Shown here: in pieces, positions 27,795 through 37,268 of the stretch | Position numbering within the stretch: position 1 is the first letter of the stretch | Layout: every line of letters starts with the position of its first letter | From: Micromonospora inyonensis | GTDB lineage: Bacteria > Actinomycetota > Actinomycetes > Mycobacteriales > Micromonosporaceae | Direction of reading: 5' to 3' | DNA: 64,000 bases | Assembly: GCF_900091415.1 (NCBI RefSeq) | Contig: NZ_FMHU01000002.1 | Coordinates: 2,914,001 to 2,978,000 of the forward strand | Made by a program: the position numbers and the translations under genes | Notes under the pieces: model-generated | What the model was told of the DNA's origin: nothing | Database searches by the model: none | The model's input: only the letters and a program-made list of their open reading frames with translations

Positions 27795-29445
27795 ATGTCA
27801 CAACCACAGACCGGCGCCGAGGACATCGTCGACCTCGTGATCATCGGTGCCGGCATCAACGGCCTCGCCATCGCCCGAGACGCCGCCGACCGGGGCCTGA
27901 GCGTCGTCGTGGTCGACCGGGGGGACGTCGGCGCCGGCACCACCGCCACCTCCAGCCGGCTCATCCACGGCGGCCTGAAGTACCTCGAGCGCTACGACTT
28001 CACCCTGGTGCACGAATCGATCCGGGAACGCCACCTGCTGTTCCGCACCGCGCCGCACCTGGTCCACGACTACCCCATGCTCATTCCGTTCTACGCCGGA
28101 GACAGCCGGCCCCGGGCCCTGGTCCGGCTCGGCCTGGCCGCGTTCGACGTGCTGGCCGCCGGCCGGGGGCGCGGACGCAGCCGGGGCCTCTCCGCGCAGG
28201 CCATCGCCCGACGCTGGCCCCACCTCTCCCGCAAGGGGCTGCGCGGCGGGGTGCTCTTCAACGACGCCCAGGTGCCGTGGGCCGAGCGCCTCTGCGTCGA
28301 GTTGCTGATCGACGCCGAACGGCTGGGCGCGCGAGTGCTGACCTACACCACGGTGACCGGTCTTCTCGTCACGGACGGGCGGGTCCACGGCGTCCGGACC
28401 CGGGACAACCAGTCGGGGCGGACGGGGGAGATCCGGGGCCGGGTCACCGTCAACGCCGCCGGACCGTGGATCGACCGGATCCTCGACAGCCAGGTGACGA
28501 GCCGGCGGCTCAACGGCGGCACCAAGGGCAGCCACATCGTCATCGACCCGTTCCCGGGTGCCCCGGACACCTGCGTCTTCTTCGAGGCCGCCGCGGACCA
28601 GCGACCGATCTTCATCTTCCCGTGGGAGGGCCGCTACGTCCTCGGCAGCACCGACCTCACGTACGAGGGGGACCTGGACGAGGTCGTCGCCAGCGACGCC
28701 GAGATCGACTACCTGCTCACCGAGGCCAACCGGTTGTTCCCCCAGGCCGGCCGACGTGCTGTACAGCGTGGCCGGCATCCGCCCGCTGCCCTACACGGCC
28801 GGGGTGGCGGACAACGCCAAGATCAGTCGTGGGCACACCGTGCTCAACCACGCGCCCGCGTACGAGGGGCTGCTCACCATCATCGGCGGCAAGCTGACCA
28901 CCCACCGCGCCCTCGCCGAGGACGCCACCGACGAGGCGCTGAAGGTGCTTGGCCGGCCGCGACGACGGTGCACCACCCGTACCCGGCCGCTGCCCGGGGC
29001 CGACACGCCGGACTGGTACGCCTTCCGCGCGGACTTCGCGCGTTCGGCCACTCCGTTCACTCCGGCGCAGTCCGCCCGACTGCTGGACATCTACGGAGTA
29101 AGGGCGCGCCGGGTACTCGAACTCGTCGTGGCCGACCCGGCACTGGCCGAGGTCGTCGACGAGCGCACCGGGGCGGTCGCCGCCGAGGTGGTCATGGCCT
29201 TCCGCGAGGAACGGGCCGTGACCTTGGCCGACGTGCTGCTGCGCCGTACGCTGGTCGGTCTCGGCCCGGACATGGCGGTGGCAACGGCCGTGACCTGCGC
29301 GGACGTCGCCGTACGGCATCTCGGCTGGGACACCGGGCGGGCCGACGCCGAGGTGGCCGCCTACCGGGCGGAGCTGCGGCGATTCCGGCCGCGCGGGCTG
29401 GACCTCGTCCCGGCGACCGGAACGAGCGAGAGGAGGACGTCGTGA
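27795..29445 (+). pseudogene. Glycerol-3-phosphate dehydrogenase-like flavoprotein with a frameshift
   Basis: Segment 1 (27795 to about 28745) has the FAD motif LVIIGAGINGLAIARDAADRG, the TSSRLIHGGLKYLE signature of GlpD, and WEGRYVLGSTDLTYEG. It then loses frame at NRLFPQAG. Segment 2 (about 28748-29445) resumes with DVLYSVAGIRPLPYT, TIIGGKLTTHRALAEDA and the C-terminal GlpD domain. One extra base in the CCCCCAGGCCGGCCG tract near 28740-28752 explains the break. The frame of segment 1 happens to stay open into the kinase gene, producing a misleading 1056-codon frame. Relatives oxidise glycerol-3-phosphate or tetritol phosphates such as erythritol phosphate. Confidence 0.85.
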
Positions 29446-30965
29446 CGATCCCGCACACCTGCTACCTCGGGGTGGACGTCGGCCTCACCGCCACCAAGGT
29501 GGCCGCCTTCGACGTCGTCGGCAACGAGCTGGCCGTCGTGCACGCGCGCACGCCCCGCACCAGCGTCACCGCCCACCGCCACGACGTCGACATGACCGTC
29601 CTCGCGGACACGGTGCTGTCGCTGCTGGCGGAGATCGGCGGCAAGCTGGCCGCCGACGGGTACGCCCCGGCGGGCATCGGCGTGGCCGCACACGGCAACG
29701 GCATCTACCCGGTCGACGGGTCCCTGCGGCCGATCGGGCCGGCCATCGCCTCGTCGGACAGCCGGGCGCAGCACATCGTCCAGGCGATCCCGCCGGAGGG
29801 GGCCCGCCGGCTGGCCCGGGAGACCGGCTCGATCCCGTGGGCCGCCCAGCCCGCCGTCCTGCTGCGCTGGCTGCGGGACGCCGAACCGGCGGCCTACGCC
29901 GCCACCCGGTGGGTGCTGTCCTGCAAGGACTGGGTCACCGCGCAGCTCACCGGCGTGGCCAGCGCGGACTACAGCGATGCCAGCGCGTTCGGCATGGTCG
30001 GGCTCGACACTCGCGCGTACACGCCGACGGCACTCGAACTGGTCGGCCTGCCCGCCGCCGACCTGGACCGGTTCCCGCCGCTGCTCCGGTCCGACGAGGT
30101 GGTCGCCGGACTGAGCGCGGCGACCGCGGCCCGCACGGGGCTGCCCGAGGGCCTGCCGGTCATCGCCGGGTGCATGGACTGCGTGGCCGCCACCCTCGGC
30201 GCCGGGGGACGGGCACCCGGGGACGGCACGATCATCGTCGGCACGTGGGCGATCAACGGGGTGGTGGTGCCCGCACGCACTCCCGCCCCGGAGGTCACGC
30301 TCAGCGCGTTCATGCCCGATCCGGCCACCATGCTGGCCATGGAGGTGGCCCCCACGTCGGCCGCCAACCTCGAATGGCTCGCCGGTGCCGGGGTGCCCCA
30401 CCAGCAGACCGGCGGCGTCGCCGCGGCGGAACTGCTCCAGGAGGCCGCCACCGTGCCGCCCGGCGCCGACGGTCTGTTGTTCCTGCCCTTCGTCATCGGC
30501 TCACCGGAGCATCCGTCGGCGTCCGGCACGTTCCTCGGCATCTCCAGCAACCACCGCCGGGGCCACCTGACCCGCGCGGTCATCGAAGGCGTCGCGCAGT
30601 ACCACCGGGTGCAGATCGACCGGGTTCTGGCCAGCGGCGCGGACGTCGGTGACCGGCCCTGGCGGCTGGCCGGCGGGGGCGCGCGGTCGACGGTGTGGGC
30701 GCAGATCTTCGCCGACGTGCTCGGCCGCCCGGTCCGGCGGCAGCTCACCAGCGAACTCGGTGCCCGGGGCGTCGCCTCGCTGCTGCCCGGCGCCCTCGGC
30801 CACGACGTGCCGCCGTGGACCGTCAACGACGAGGACGACCTCTGCGTGCGCCCGGGGCCCGACCGCGCCGCCTACCGGGAGCACGCCCAGGTGTTCGACC
30901 GCTGCCTCGCCCGCATGTCCGCGGTGTGGTCGGAGGTCGAGCGCCACCCGGGCAGGAGCGCCTGA
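29442..30965 (+). CDS. FGGY-family carbohydrate kinase
   Basis: 507 aa. ATP/sugar-binding motifs: YLGVDVGLTATKVAAFDVVG at the N-terminus, GVAAHGNGIYP, and the C-terminal GGGARSTVWAQIFADVLGRPV. The sequence resembles xylulose/3-keto-gulonate kinases more than glycerol kinase. GTG 29442 overlaps the stop of the dehydrogenase (GTGA), showing that the two are one operon. It would phosphorylate the sugar or polyol taken up by the ABC system. Confidence 0.86.
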   Translation: MTIPHTCYLGVDVGLTATKVAAFDVVGNELAVVHARTPRTSVTAHRHDVDMTVLADTVLSLLAEIGGKLAADGYAPAGIGVAAHGNGIYPVDGSLRPIGPAIASSDSRAQHIVQAIPPEGARRLARETGSIPWAAQPAVLLRWLRDAEPAAYAATRWVLSCKDWVTAQLTGVASADYSDASAFGMVGLDTRAYTPTALELVGLPAADLDRFPPLLRSDEVVAGLSAATAARTGLPEGLPVIAGCMDCVAATLGAGGRAPGDGTIIVGTWAINGVVVPARTPAPEVTLSAFMPDPATMLAMEVAPTSAANLEWLAGAGVPHQQTGGVAAAELLQEAATVPPGADGLLFLPFVIGSPEHPSASGTFLGISSNHRRGHLTRAVIEGVAQYHRVQIDRVLASGADVGDRPWRLAGGGARSTVWAQIFADVLGRPVRRQLTSELGARGVASLLPGALGHDVPPWTVNDEDDLCVRPGPDRAAYREHAQVFDRCLARMSAVWSEVERHPGRSA

Positions 30966-30978
30966 CCGGTGGCAGCCG

Positions 30979-31015
30979 GGTGGCGAGGTGCGAGGCGTCC
31001 TTGCCCCTCGCCACC
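30979..31015. terminator. Hairpin terminator of the sugar operon
   Basis: 10-bp stem GGTGGCGAGG / CCTCGCCACC with a 17-base loop, 14 bases after the kinase stop. The rest of the 251-bp gap to 31216 holds no gene I can support. Confidence 0.5.
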
Positions 31016-31216
31016 TCTGCGATGGGCCGGGGTCGGCACGGCGGCGGGTCCAGGGGCCGGCGGGCAGCGGGCCCGGCCCCTACCCCGAACCGGCCGGTGC
31101 CCGGGGCTGGTCCGTTGGGTTTGCCGGGGCCGTGCCGGGCCGGTTCCCGCCGGCAGGCGTGGCAGCCGCGTGGCCCGGCTGGTCGGAACCGACCTTCGCC
31201 ACCCGGAGCCGGAGAG

Positions 31217-32398
31217 TCACGAAGCGTACTGCTCCAGGATCGCAACGACCTCGGCGGGGAGCGGCTTCTCCTCGATCTGGCCGCGCAGCTTCTCGGCGGC
31301 GGTGCGGTACCCGGGCGTGTCCAACACGTCCCGCAGCGCCGCGACGACGGTGCCGTCGGCGACCTCTTCGGCGGTCAGCACCCGACCCGCGCCGGAGGCG
31401 GCCAGCTGGCGGGAGTTGAAGCGGTGGTCCGGGAGCAGCGGGGCCACCGCCAGCTGCGGCAGACCGTGCAGCAGGCCGTTGAGGATGGTGCCCACGCCGC
31501 CGTGGGAGATCACCGCGGAGCAGCCGGGCAGCACGTGCTGGAGGGGCGCCGACTCGGCGACGATCACGCCCTCGGGCACCGACGCCAGCAGGTCGTGACG
31601 CTGGTGGGCGGCCACCACGGCGAGGACTTCGACGCCGCTGGCGGCGATCTTGGTGATGACCTGGCCCATCAGGGAGCGGGTCGGGTCGAGGCGACCGATC
31701 GTGGTGCCCCAACTGACGCAGACCCTCGGGCGCGTGGGCGCGGCAAGGGCGGGCGGCAGAACGCCGTAGGCGTTGTAGGGCAGGTAACGGATGCCCTGAC
31801 GGTGCGGTGCCGGATTGGCGACCTGCATGCCCGTCGGGCAGTGGTCCAGCGTCAGGCCCTCCCGGGGCCGGATGTCGCGTAGGCCGAAGCGCTCGGCGAT
31901 GGGCGCCAGCACCTCGGTCTCCACGTCGGACAGGCCTGCCATGGCAGCCACCTCGGACATGATGTCCGCGCCCCAGGGGAAGCGCACCAGCGGCGCGTCC
32001 ACGGCCTTGGCCGCCAGCGCGCCGACGAACGCGGTGGGATCCGTGACCACCAGGTCCGGCCGCCAGTCGCGGGCCAGCGCGATGGTGTCCTCGGCCATCA
32101 CGTCGGCCAGCTCGGCGAACATCCCGATCGCGCGCGGGGTCTTGCGGGCGCTGCCCGGGGCGGGCCTGACCGTGGCGCCAGGGCCGGCGGGCGGGTTGAT
32201 GAAGCTGCGGAATGCCTCCTCCATGTCCAGGTCGCGGCCGACCGGGACGAACGGCATTCCGGAGCCGGTGACCACACCGGCGAGTCCCGGCTGGCTCGCC
32301 ACCCGCACCTCGTGCCCGGCGGAACGCAGGGCCCAGGCGAGCGGGACCAGCGGGTAGTAGTGCGTGGGCCACGCCCAGCTTGTGATGAGCACTCGCAT
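31217..32398 (-). CDS. Natural-product glycosyltransferase (GT1, macrolide/aromatic type)
   Basis: 393 aa from ATG 32398. GT-B fold with the N-terminal acceptor domain starting MRVLITSWAWPTHYYPLVPLAWAL, the DUF1205-like segment PTRPRVCVSWGT, and the nucleotide-sugar motif ISHGGVGTILNGLLHGLPQLAVAPL near residue 300. Such enzymes move a deoxysugar from a dTDP donor to a polyketide aglycone; many need a P450-like activator, which is not present here. No deoxysugar genes are in the window, so the donor must come from elsewhere. Divergent from the F420 oxidoreductase. Confidence 0.88.
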   Translation of the reverse strand: MRVLITSWAWPTHYYPLVPLAWALRSAGHEVRVASQPGLAGVVTGSGMPFVPVGRDLDMEEAFRSFINPPAGPGATVRPAPGSARKTPRAIGMFAELADVMAEDTIALARDWRPDLVVTDPTAFVGALAAKAVDAPLVRFPWGADIMSEVAAMAGLSDVETEVLAPIAERFGLRDIRPREGLTLDHCPTGMQVANPAPHRQGIRYLPYNAYGVLPPALAAPTRPRVCVSWGTTIGRLDPTRSLMGQVITKIAASGVEVLAVVAAHQRHDLLASVPEGVIVAESAPLQHVLPGCSAVISHGGVGTILNGLLHGLPQLAVAPLLPDHRFNSRQLAASGAGRVLTAEEVADGTVVAALRDVLDTPGYRTAAEKLRGQIEEKPLPAEVVAILEQYAS

Positions 32399-32434
32399 GT
32401 CCGGGGACGCTAGGCAGGCGCGGTGGTGGGCCGC

Positions 32435-32452
32435 TCGAACCCGCGTCCATTC
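32435..32452 (+). promoter_or_regulatory. Possible SARP-type heptamer pair
   Basis: TCGAACC at 32435 and TCCATTC at 32446, 11 bases apart, in the divergent promoter region of the glycosyltransferase and F420 oxidoreductase; a further TCGAGCC at 32461 is out of phase. Weaker than the other sites. Confidence 0.35.
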
Positions 32453-32536
32453 ACGCATCTTCGAGCCGCGCTGTAGTCGCCCGGTGTTGCATCTGCCGGA
32501 CGAGTACGCGAGCCACAGAAAGGGACCTGAGCGGAT

Positions 32537-33403
32537 ATGGACGTAGGTGTTGGACTTCCGTCGATGGTTCCGGAGGCGACCGGGGACCAGCTCGTGGAGT
32601 GGGCCAGAAGGGCCGACGAGCTCGGCTTCTCCACCCTCGGTGCGTTGGACCGGCTCGTGTACGGCAACTACGACCCACTGGTCGCGCTCGCCGCCGCGGC
32701 CGGGGTCACCGAGCGGATCAGGCTCGCGACCACCATCATGATCGCCCCGTACCGGGCCGACGTGGCGGTGTTGGCCAAGCAGGCCGCCTCCATCGACAAG
32801 CTTTCCGGCGGGCGGCTGGTGCTGGGCATGTCCGCGGGCGGCCGCGCCGACGACTTCGAGGCCAACGGCACCGCGTACGACCGCCGCGGTCGCGCGCTGG
32901 ACGCCATGGTGAAGCGGATGCGCGCGATCTGGGCGGGCGAACACGAGGGGCTCGACCACCCGATCGGACCGACGCCGGTGAGCGGTCCGCGGCTGGCCTT
33001 CGGCGGCCACTCCAAGTACGGGGTGCGCCGCGCGGGCCGCTGGGGCTGGGGATGGGTCGCGAGCGGCTCCTCGCCGGCCGGCTTGGAGCGCCTGCTGGAG
33101 TTCGCCCGGGAGACCTGGGCCGAGCAGGGCGTGACCACCGAGCCGCGCAAGCTGGTCATCCACTACTACGCGCTCGGCGACGACGCCGAGGCGCACGTCG
33201 ACCGGTTCCTGCAGGACTACTACGCCTACCTCGGGCCGCAGTTCGCCGGAAAGATCGCGACGGGCGCGCTGAAGACCGAGTCCGAGGTCGCCGACACCAT
33301 CGCGCGCTACGCGGCGGCGGGTTGCGACGAACTGATTTTCATCCCGTGCAACCCCGACCCGGAGCAGGTGGACCTGCTGGCCAAGGTGCGGGGGACGGCA
33401 TGA
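32537..33403 (+). CDS. LLM-class F420-dependent oxidoreductase
   Basis: 288 aa TIM-barrel luciferase-like protein: MDVGVGLPSMVPEATGDQLV, ATTIMIAPYRADVAVLAKQAASIDKLSGGRLVLGM and the ending DELIFIPCNPDPEQVDLLAKV. This group uses F420 or FMN to reduce or hydroxylate substrates, and several act as tailoring reductases in antibiotic pathways. ATG 32537, with the site AAAGGGACC upstream. It overlaps the next gene by four bases (ATGA). Confidence 0.85.
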   Translation: MDVGVGLPSMVPEATGDQLVEWARRADELGFSTLGALDRLVYGNYDPLVALAAAAGVTERIRLATTIMIAPYRADVAVLAKQAASIDKLSGGRLVLGMSAGGRADDFEANGTAYDRRGRALDAMVKRMRAIWAGEHEGLDHPIGPTPVSGPRLAFGGHSKYGVRRAGRWGWGWVASGSSPAGLERLLEFARETWAEQGVTTEPRKLVIHYYALGDDAEAHVDRFLQDYYAYLGPQFAGKIATGALKTESEVADTIARYAAAGCDELIFIPCNPDPEQVDLLAKVRGTA

Positions 33404-34098
33404 CCGAGCAGCGCACCGCACTGGTCACCGGAGCCACCGGCGGGCTGGGCGCCGCGGTCGCGGCGCGGCTGAGCGAGTTGGGCCACCGGGTCGTGGTGGC
33501 GGGTCGGGACACCGATGCCGCGGCGGCCATCGCCAAGGAGCTCGCCGAGCGGACGGGAGCGACGACCGACTGGGTCGGACTCGACGTCACCGACCCGGCG
33601 TCGGTGGACGCCGCGCGCGACGCCGTCGGCGCCGTGGACATCCTGGTCAACAGTGCCGGAGTCCTCGTGGACGCCGGGCACGACGCGGCGACCGTGCCGT
33701 TGGAGCTGGTGGAGCAGACGCTGGCGGTGAACACCCTCGGCGCCTGGCGGGTGTCGCAGGCGTTCCTGCCCGGGATGCTCGAGCGGCGGTGGGGCCGGAT
33801 CGTGAACATCTCCAGCGGCACCGCCTCCTTCACTCACGGGATATTCGGTGCCGCGCCCGCCTACTCGCTGTCCAAGGTGACGCTCAACGCGCTCACCGTG
33901 CTGTTGGCCGAATCCACGAAGGACGCCGGGGTGCTCGTGAACGCGGTCAACCCCGGCCGGGTGCGCACGCGCATGCAGCCGACCGCCCAGCGGTTGCCCG
34001 CCGAGGCTGCCGAGGGCATCGTGTGGGCCGCGACCCTGCCCGACGACGGTCCCAGCGGCAAGTTCCTGCGCGGGGACCGTGAGGTCATGGGATGGTGA
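33400..34098 (+). CDS. SDR-family ketoreductase
   Basis: 232 aa. Classical short-chain dehydrogenase: TALVTGATGGLGAAVAARL (NADP binding), VDILVNSAGVLV, catalytic Ser in RIVNISSGTA, and YSLSKVTLNALT (Tyr-Lys). Translationally coupled to the LLM oxidoreductase, so the two probably act on the same intermediate, such as a ketone on the polyketide or sugar. Confidence 0.85.
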   Translation: MTEQRTALVTGATGGLGAAVAARLSELGHRVVVAGRDTDAAAAIAKELAERTGATTDWVGLDVTDPASVDAARDAVGAVDILVNSAGVLVDAGHDAATVPLELVEQTLAVNTLGAWRVSQAFLPGMLERRWGRIVNISSGTASFTHGIFGAAPAYSLSKVTLNALTVLLAESTKDAGVLVNAVNPGRVRTRMQPTAQRLPAEAAEGIVWAATLPDDGPSGKFLRGDREVMGW

Positions 34099-34254
34099 AC
34101 CGGCGTTGGTGACGCTGGTGGGAACGAAGGCGGGGATCCGGGCCCACCAGGGCTACGCGGTGATGGCCGAACGCTCGGGTTCGGACAGGTCAGCGCAGGC
34201 GCAGCGACGGTAGCGGCGGACAGTACCCGCGAGCCGGGTCGTGTCCTCGACCGA

Positions 34255-34315
34255 GCCCGTGGCTCTGTCGTGGTCAGCTTGTCTCGACGGCGAGATGACC
34301 ACCAGAGCCACGGGC
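34255..34315. repeat. Large imperfect hairpin in a 382-bp non-coding stretch
   Basis: The interval 34099-34480 has no gene I can support. Its centre holds an inverted repeat: left arm 34255-34276 (GCCCGTGGCTCTG, bulge TC, GTGGTCA) pairs with 34296-34315 over 20 bases, leaving a 19-base loop. It could terminate the upstream operon, or be an end of a lost insertion sequence. Confidence 0.5.
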
Positions 34316-34480
34316 ATCCTCACACCGGGGCCCCTCGACAGGCGGGGAGCATGCAGAGGGCGATACCGGCCGCGAAGTGGACGTGGGTCGCGCAGGTCGT
34401 CGTCAGTCACGTGGACCCTCCGCCGGCCGGGGCGGCCCAGGGCGACCGCACCGGGCTCGGTGGTGACGGGCGCGGCGGTA

Positions 34481-34987
34481 TCAGGTCGGGTCCGACACGT
34501 AGAACGTCGTCGTGGCCTCCACCGCTGCGCCGACCTGCGCCGGGTCGCCGCCTGCGGCGAGATGCGCCTCGCCCCAGGACACGGCGCTGCGCCGGCTGAA
34601 CTCACGTGCCTCGGGCGACGACTCGAATCCACCCGGGTTCCCGATCCCGTCGCCGGCCAGGTGCAGGGCCAGGCCGAGCAGGCCCAGGTCCCAGCCGACC
34701 CCGGTGGCACCCGGGCCGTACGTCGAGAAGAAGACCTCGTCGACGATGGCCGTGTGGACCAGCTCGAACTCGGTGTCGCCGGCCGGGCCGGGAGTCAGGC
34801 GCAGGTCGCCGCTGACCGGCAGGAACCAGCGGCTCAGCCGCTCGGCGCTGGTGACGGCGTCCCAGACGTCGTCGATCTCCGCAGCGTATCGGCGTCGGAG
34901 CACCACCGCGTGCGGCTCGCCGGCTGGCAGGCTGCGCTTCCGCAGCTGGCGGTGCACGGCCGCCAGTTCGTCCAGTACGTCCTTCAA
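34481..34987 (-). CDS. SRPBCC (AHSA1-like) protein with an internal deletion
   Basis: 168 aa. The start (DVLDELAAVHRQLRKRSLPAG, DDVWDAVTSAERLSRWFLPVSGDLRL) and end (STYGPGATGVGWDLGLLGLALHL, SWGEAHLAAGGD) match the common actinomycete AHSA1-type SRPBCC proteins of about 210 residues. Between GDLRL and ELVHTAIVDE about 40-45 residues of the beta-sheet core (the GGRY..EGNAGGEI..CEPP region) appear to be absent, with the frame retained. The fold is unlikely to be complete, so the product may be inactive. The deletion size is from memory of the family, not an alignment. Confidence 0.65.
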   Translation of the reverse strand: MKDVLDELAAVHRQLRKRSLPAGEPHAVVLRRRYAAEIDDVWDAVTSAERLSRWFLPVSGDLRLTPGPAGDTEFELVHTAIVDEVFFSTYGPGATGVGWDLGLLGLALHLAGDGIGNPGGFESSPEAREFSRRSAVSWGEAHLAAGGDPAQVGAAVEATTTFYVSDPT

Positions 34988-35152
34988 CTCTCGCCCCCGC
35001 CTCTGCGTGGCGGCTCACCCTGCGGGCCCTCCGGCCGCAGCCGCCGCATCCACTTCCCCGGGCGGGAGCCTACTTCGGCCGGCCCCGGCGTCGACGCCAC
35101 CGTTGCGACCCCCGGCGGGGTAGCCGGGGGCCGTCGTCAACGCGGCGGTTCG

Positions 35153-37228
35153 CTACTCCAGTTCGTTGGGGGTGTCGTGGCCGACCTCGTACGGGGTGGT
35201 CACGCCCTCGTAGACGACGTGCGACATCATGCCCGCCGCAGCGTGGTCGAGGTTGTGGCAGTGGTCCATCCACAGGCCCGGGTTGTCGGCCTTGAAGGCC
35301 ACCTCCCAGATCTCCCCCACCTCGACGTTGACCGTGTCCAGCCAGAGCGGGCTGCCGGTGGCCGGCCTGCCGTTGCGGCTGAGCACCAGCACGTGGTGGC
35401 CGTGCAGGTGCATCGGGTGGTCGAAGTGACTGCGGTTGGCGAAGCGCACCTTCACCAGGTCGCCCTCGCGGACGGTGAGCGACGGGGCCTTCGGGAAGGC
35501 CATGCCGTTGCTGGCCCAGACCACGGTGAACCTCCCGTCGTAGAACCACAGCTCGTTGTCGAAGACCAACGAATGCGTCTTGGTGAACGTGCTGTCCCGG
35601 CCGAACGGGGTGGGCAGCGGCGAGCCGTACGTGGTCGGGTCGAACGCCTCCGTCGGCTTGTCCGGCCGCACGTCGCCGGTGCCGTCGGCGCTGAGCAGCA
35701 GACCGCCGTCGACGACCCGCAGTTCGGAGCCGAAGCGCCGCAGCTCGGTGAGGCGTACCGGCTGCGCGGGCATGGTGAACTCCAGGTCGTACCGGCCGCC
35801 GCCGCCGATGACGACCTGCTCGCCGGCGACGTCGGTCGGCTGGTTGACCGGGTTGCCGTCGATCGCGACCACCCGGAACGGCGTACCGGTCAGCGAGTAG
35901 CGGTGGGTGGCGCCGTCGGTGTTGATCAGCCGGAGCCGGACCGGGGTGCCCGGAGCCATCCGGCGCCGGTCGAGCTGGTCGACGGTGCCGATCGCGGGCG
36001 GCTCCAGGGGCAGCTTGTCCTCGTACCAGGTGTGCGTGGAGACGATGAGGTCCTGGGTGCCCGGGGCGAGGTCCGACTGCTCCGGCTCGATGATCAGCGG
36101 CCCGAAAAGGCCCTTCTTGACCTGGACCGAGGACTGCTGGTGGGAGTGGTACCAGTGGGTGCCGACCTCGTCCGGGCGGAACCGGTAGACGTGCGTGCCG
36201 CCGGGCTTGATCGCGTCCTGGGTGACCCCGGCGACGCCGTCCTCGGCGTTGGGCACGTCCACACCGTGCCAGTGCACCGACACGTTGGTGTCCGGCACCT
36301 TGTTGTGCACCGTCACCTCGATCAGCTCACCGCGCTTGACCCGCAGCTCCGGGCCGGGGCTCTGCCCGTTGAACAGCCACGCGTCGACCTCCCGGCCGGA
36401 GGCCAGCCGCAGCTTCGTCGCCTCGGCGACCAGGGTGAACCGACGGTCCGGGGTCTCGCTGCGCGGCCCGGTCAGGTCGGCCACGCTGACCGTACGGCCG
36501 GTCGGGTGGCCGTGCGCCCCGGCCGCGGAGACACCGCCGTGCGCGTGGTCGGTCATGTTCATCCGTCCCGGCAGGACGGTCTCGTTGGCGGCCCAGCTCA
36601 GGCCGCCGACCAGGACCAGGCCGACCACCGCGACGACGGCGACCGCGCGCAGCGCCCGGACCGGGCGGGAACGGCGGACCGGGCCCCCGTTCGCGGCGAC
36701 CCGGTACCGGTACTGCTGCCAGAGCCAGAGCCCGACCAGGACGGTCAGGAAGGAGACGTAGACGGTGAGGATCGGGACGAGCTGCGGCGGTCCCATGGTG
36801 ACCATGATCGCGGTGACGAAACCGGTCAACGCCCCCAGCGCGGTCGCCTGGAACGGCACGACGGCCTGCGGGGCGAAGGTCGCCAACCGGGTCTCGGCCG
36901 ACGGGTTCCTCCAGTGGGCACGCCAGCGGGGCACCGCCAGCACCAGCACGGCCAGGGCGGGCAGGACCACGAGGGGCAGCGCCACCGCGACCCGGTCGGC
37001 CACGAAGAGGTAGCCGTAGCTGCCCATCAGCGCGGTGGTGACCAGGCGGCCGGCGACGAGGAGCCAGCCGAGGGCGACCAGCACCAGCATGACGGTGGCC
37101 CGGCGGCGGCCCCGCCGGTCGGAGCGGTGGTGTGGCCTACGCGCCACCAGGACCGCGCTCGTGCCCCACAGCAGGGTGAGGAAGAGCGCGGCCTCGATGT
37201 CGTAGTTGAGATAACTTTCGAACAACAC
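35153..37228 (-). CDS. Membrane-anchored multicopper oxidase
   Basis: About 691 aa. The first 215 residues contain about six membrane helices (e.g. AALFLTLLWGTSAVLVA, LVVLPALAVLVLAVP, AVAVVAVVGLVLVGGL); the rest is a three-domain multicopper oxidase outside the membrane. Copper motifs: HWHGVDVPNAEDG, HWYHSHQQ, HPMHLHGHHVLVL and MDHCHNLDHAAAGMM. GTG 37228 is chosen because GGAGG lies six bases upstream; the TTG six bases earlier touches it. It lies 40 bp behind the acyltransferase gene and is probably co-transcribed. Possible roles: copper detoxification or oxidation of the exported phenolic product. Confidence 0.85.
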   Translation of the reverse strand: MLFESYLNYDIEAALFLTLLWGTSAVLVARRPHHRSDRRGRRRATVMLVLVALGWLLVAGRLVTTALMGSYGYLFVADRVAVALPLVVLPALAVLVLAVPRWRAHWRNPSAETRLATFAPQAVVPFQATALGALTGFVTAIMVTMGPPQLVPILTVYVSFLTVLVGLWLWQQYRYRVAANGGPVRRSRPVRALRAVAVVAVVGLVLVGGLSWAANETVLPGRMNMTDHAHGGVSAAGAHGHPTGRTVSVADLTGPRSETPDRRFTLVAEATKLRLASGREVDAWLFNGQSPGPELRVKRGELIEVTVHNKVPDTNVSVHWHGVDVPNAEDGVAGVTQDAIKPGGTHVYRFRPDEVGTHWYHSHQQSSVQVKKGLFGPLIIEPEQSDLAPGTQDLIVSTHTWYEDKLPLEPPAIGTVDQLDRRRMAPGTPVRLRLINTDGATHRYSLTGTPFRVVAIDGNPVNQPTDVAGEQVVIGGGGRYDLEFTMPAQPVRLTELRRFGSELRVVDGGLLLSADGTGDVRPDKPTEAFDPTTYGSPLPTPFGRDSTFTKTHSLVFDNELWFYDGRFTVVWASNGMAFPKAPSLTVREGDLVKVRFANRSHFDHPMHLHGHHVLVLSRNGRPATGSPLWLDTVNVEVGEIWEVAFKADNPGLWMDHCHNLDHAAAGMMSHVVYEGVTTPYEVGHDTPNELE

Positions 37229-37268
37229 GGGCAACCTCCGTGGTCAGGCATCGGTCGGGGGTGGACGG

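Noticed and set aside
27795..30965. A 1056-codon open frame that looks like a dehydrogenase-kinase fusion
   Set aside because: Residues after about 317 do not resemble GlpD until the kinase start; the GlpD C-terminal half is in another frame, and the kinase has its own GTG start with overlap. It is a frameshift artefact.
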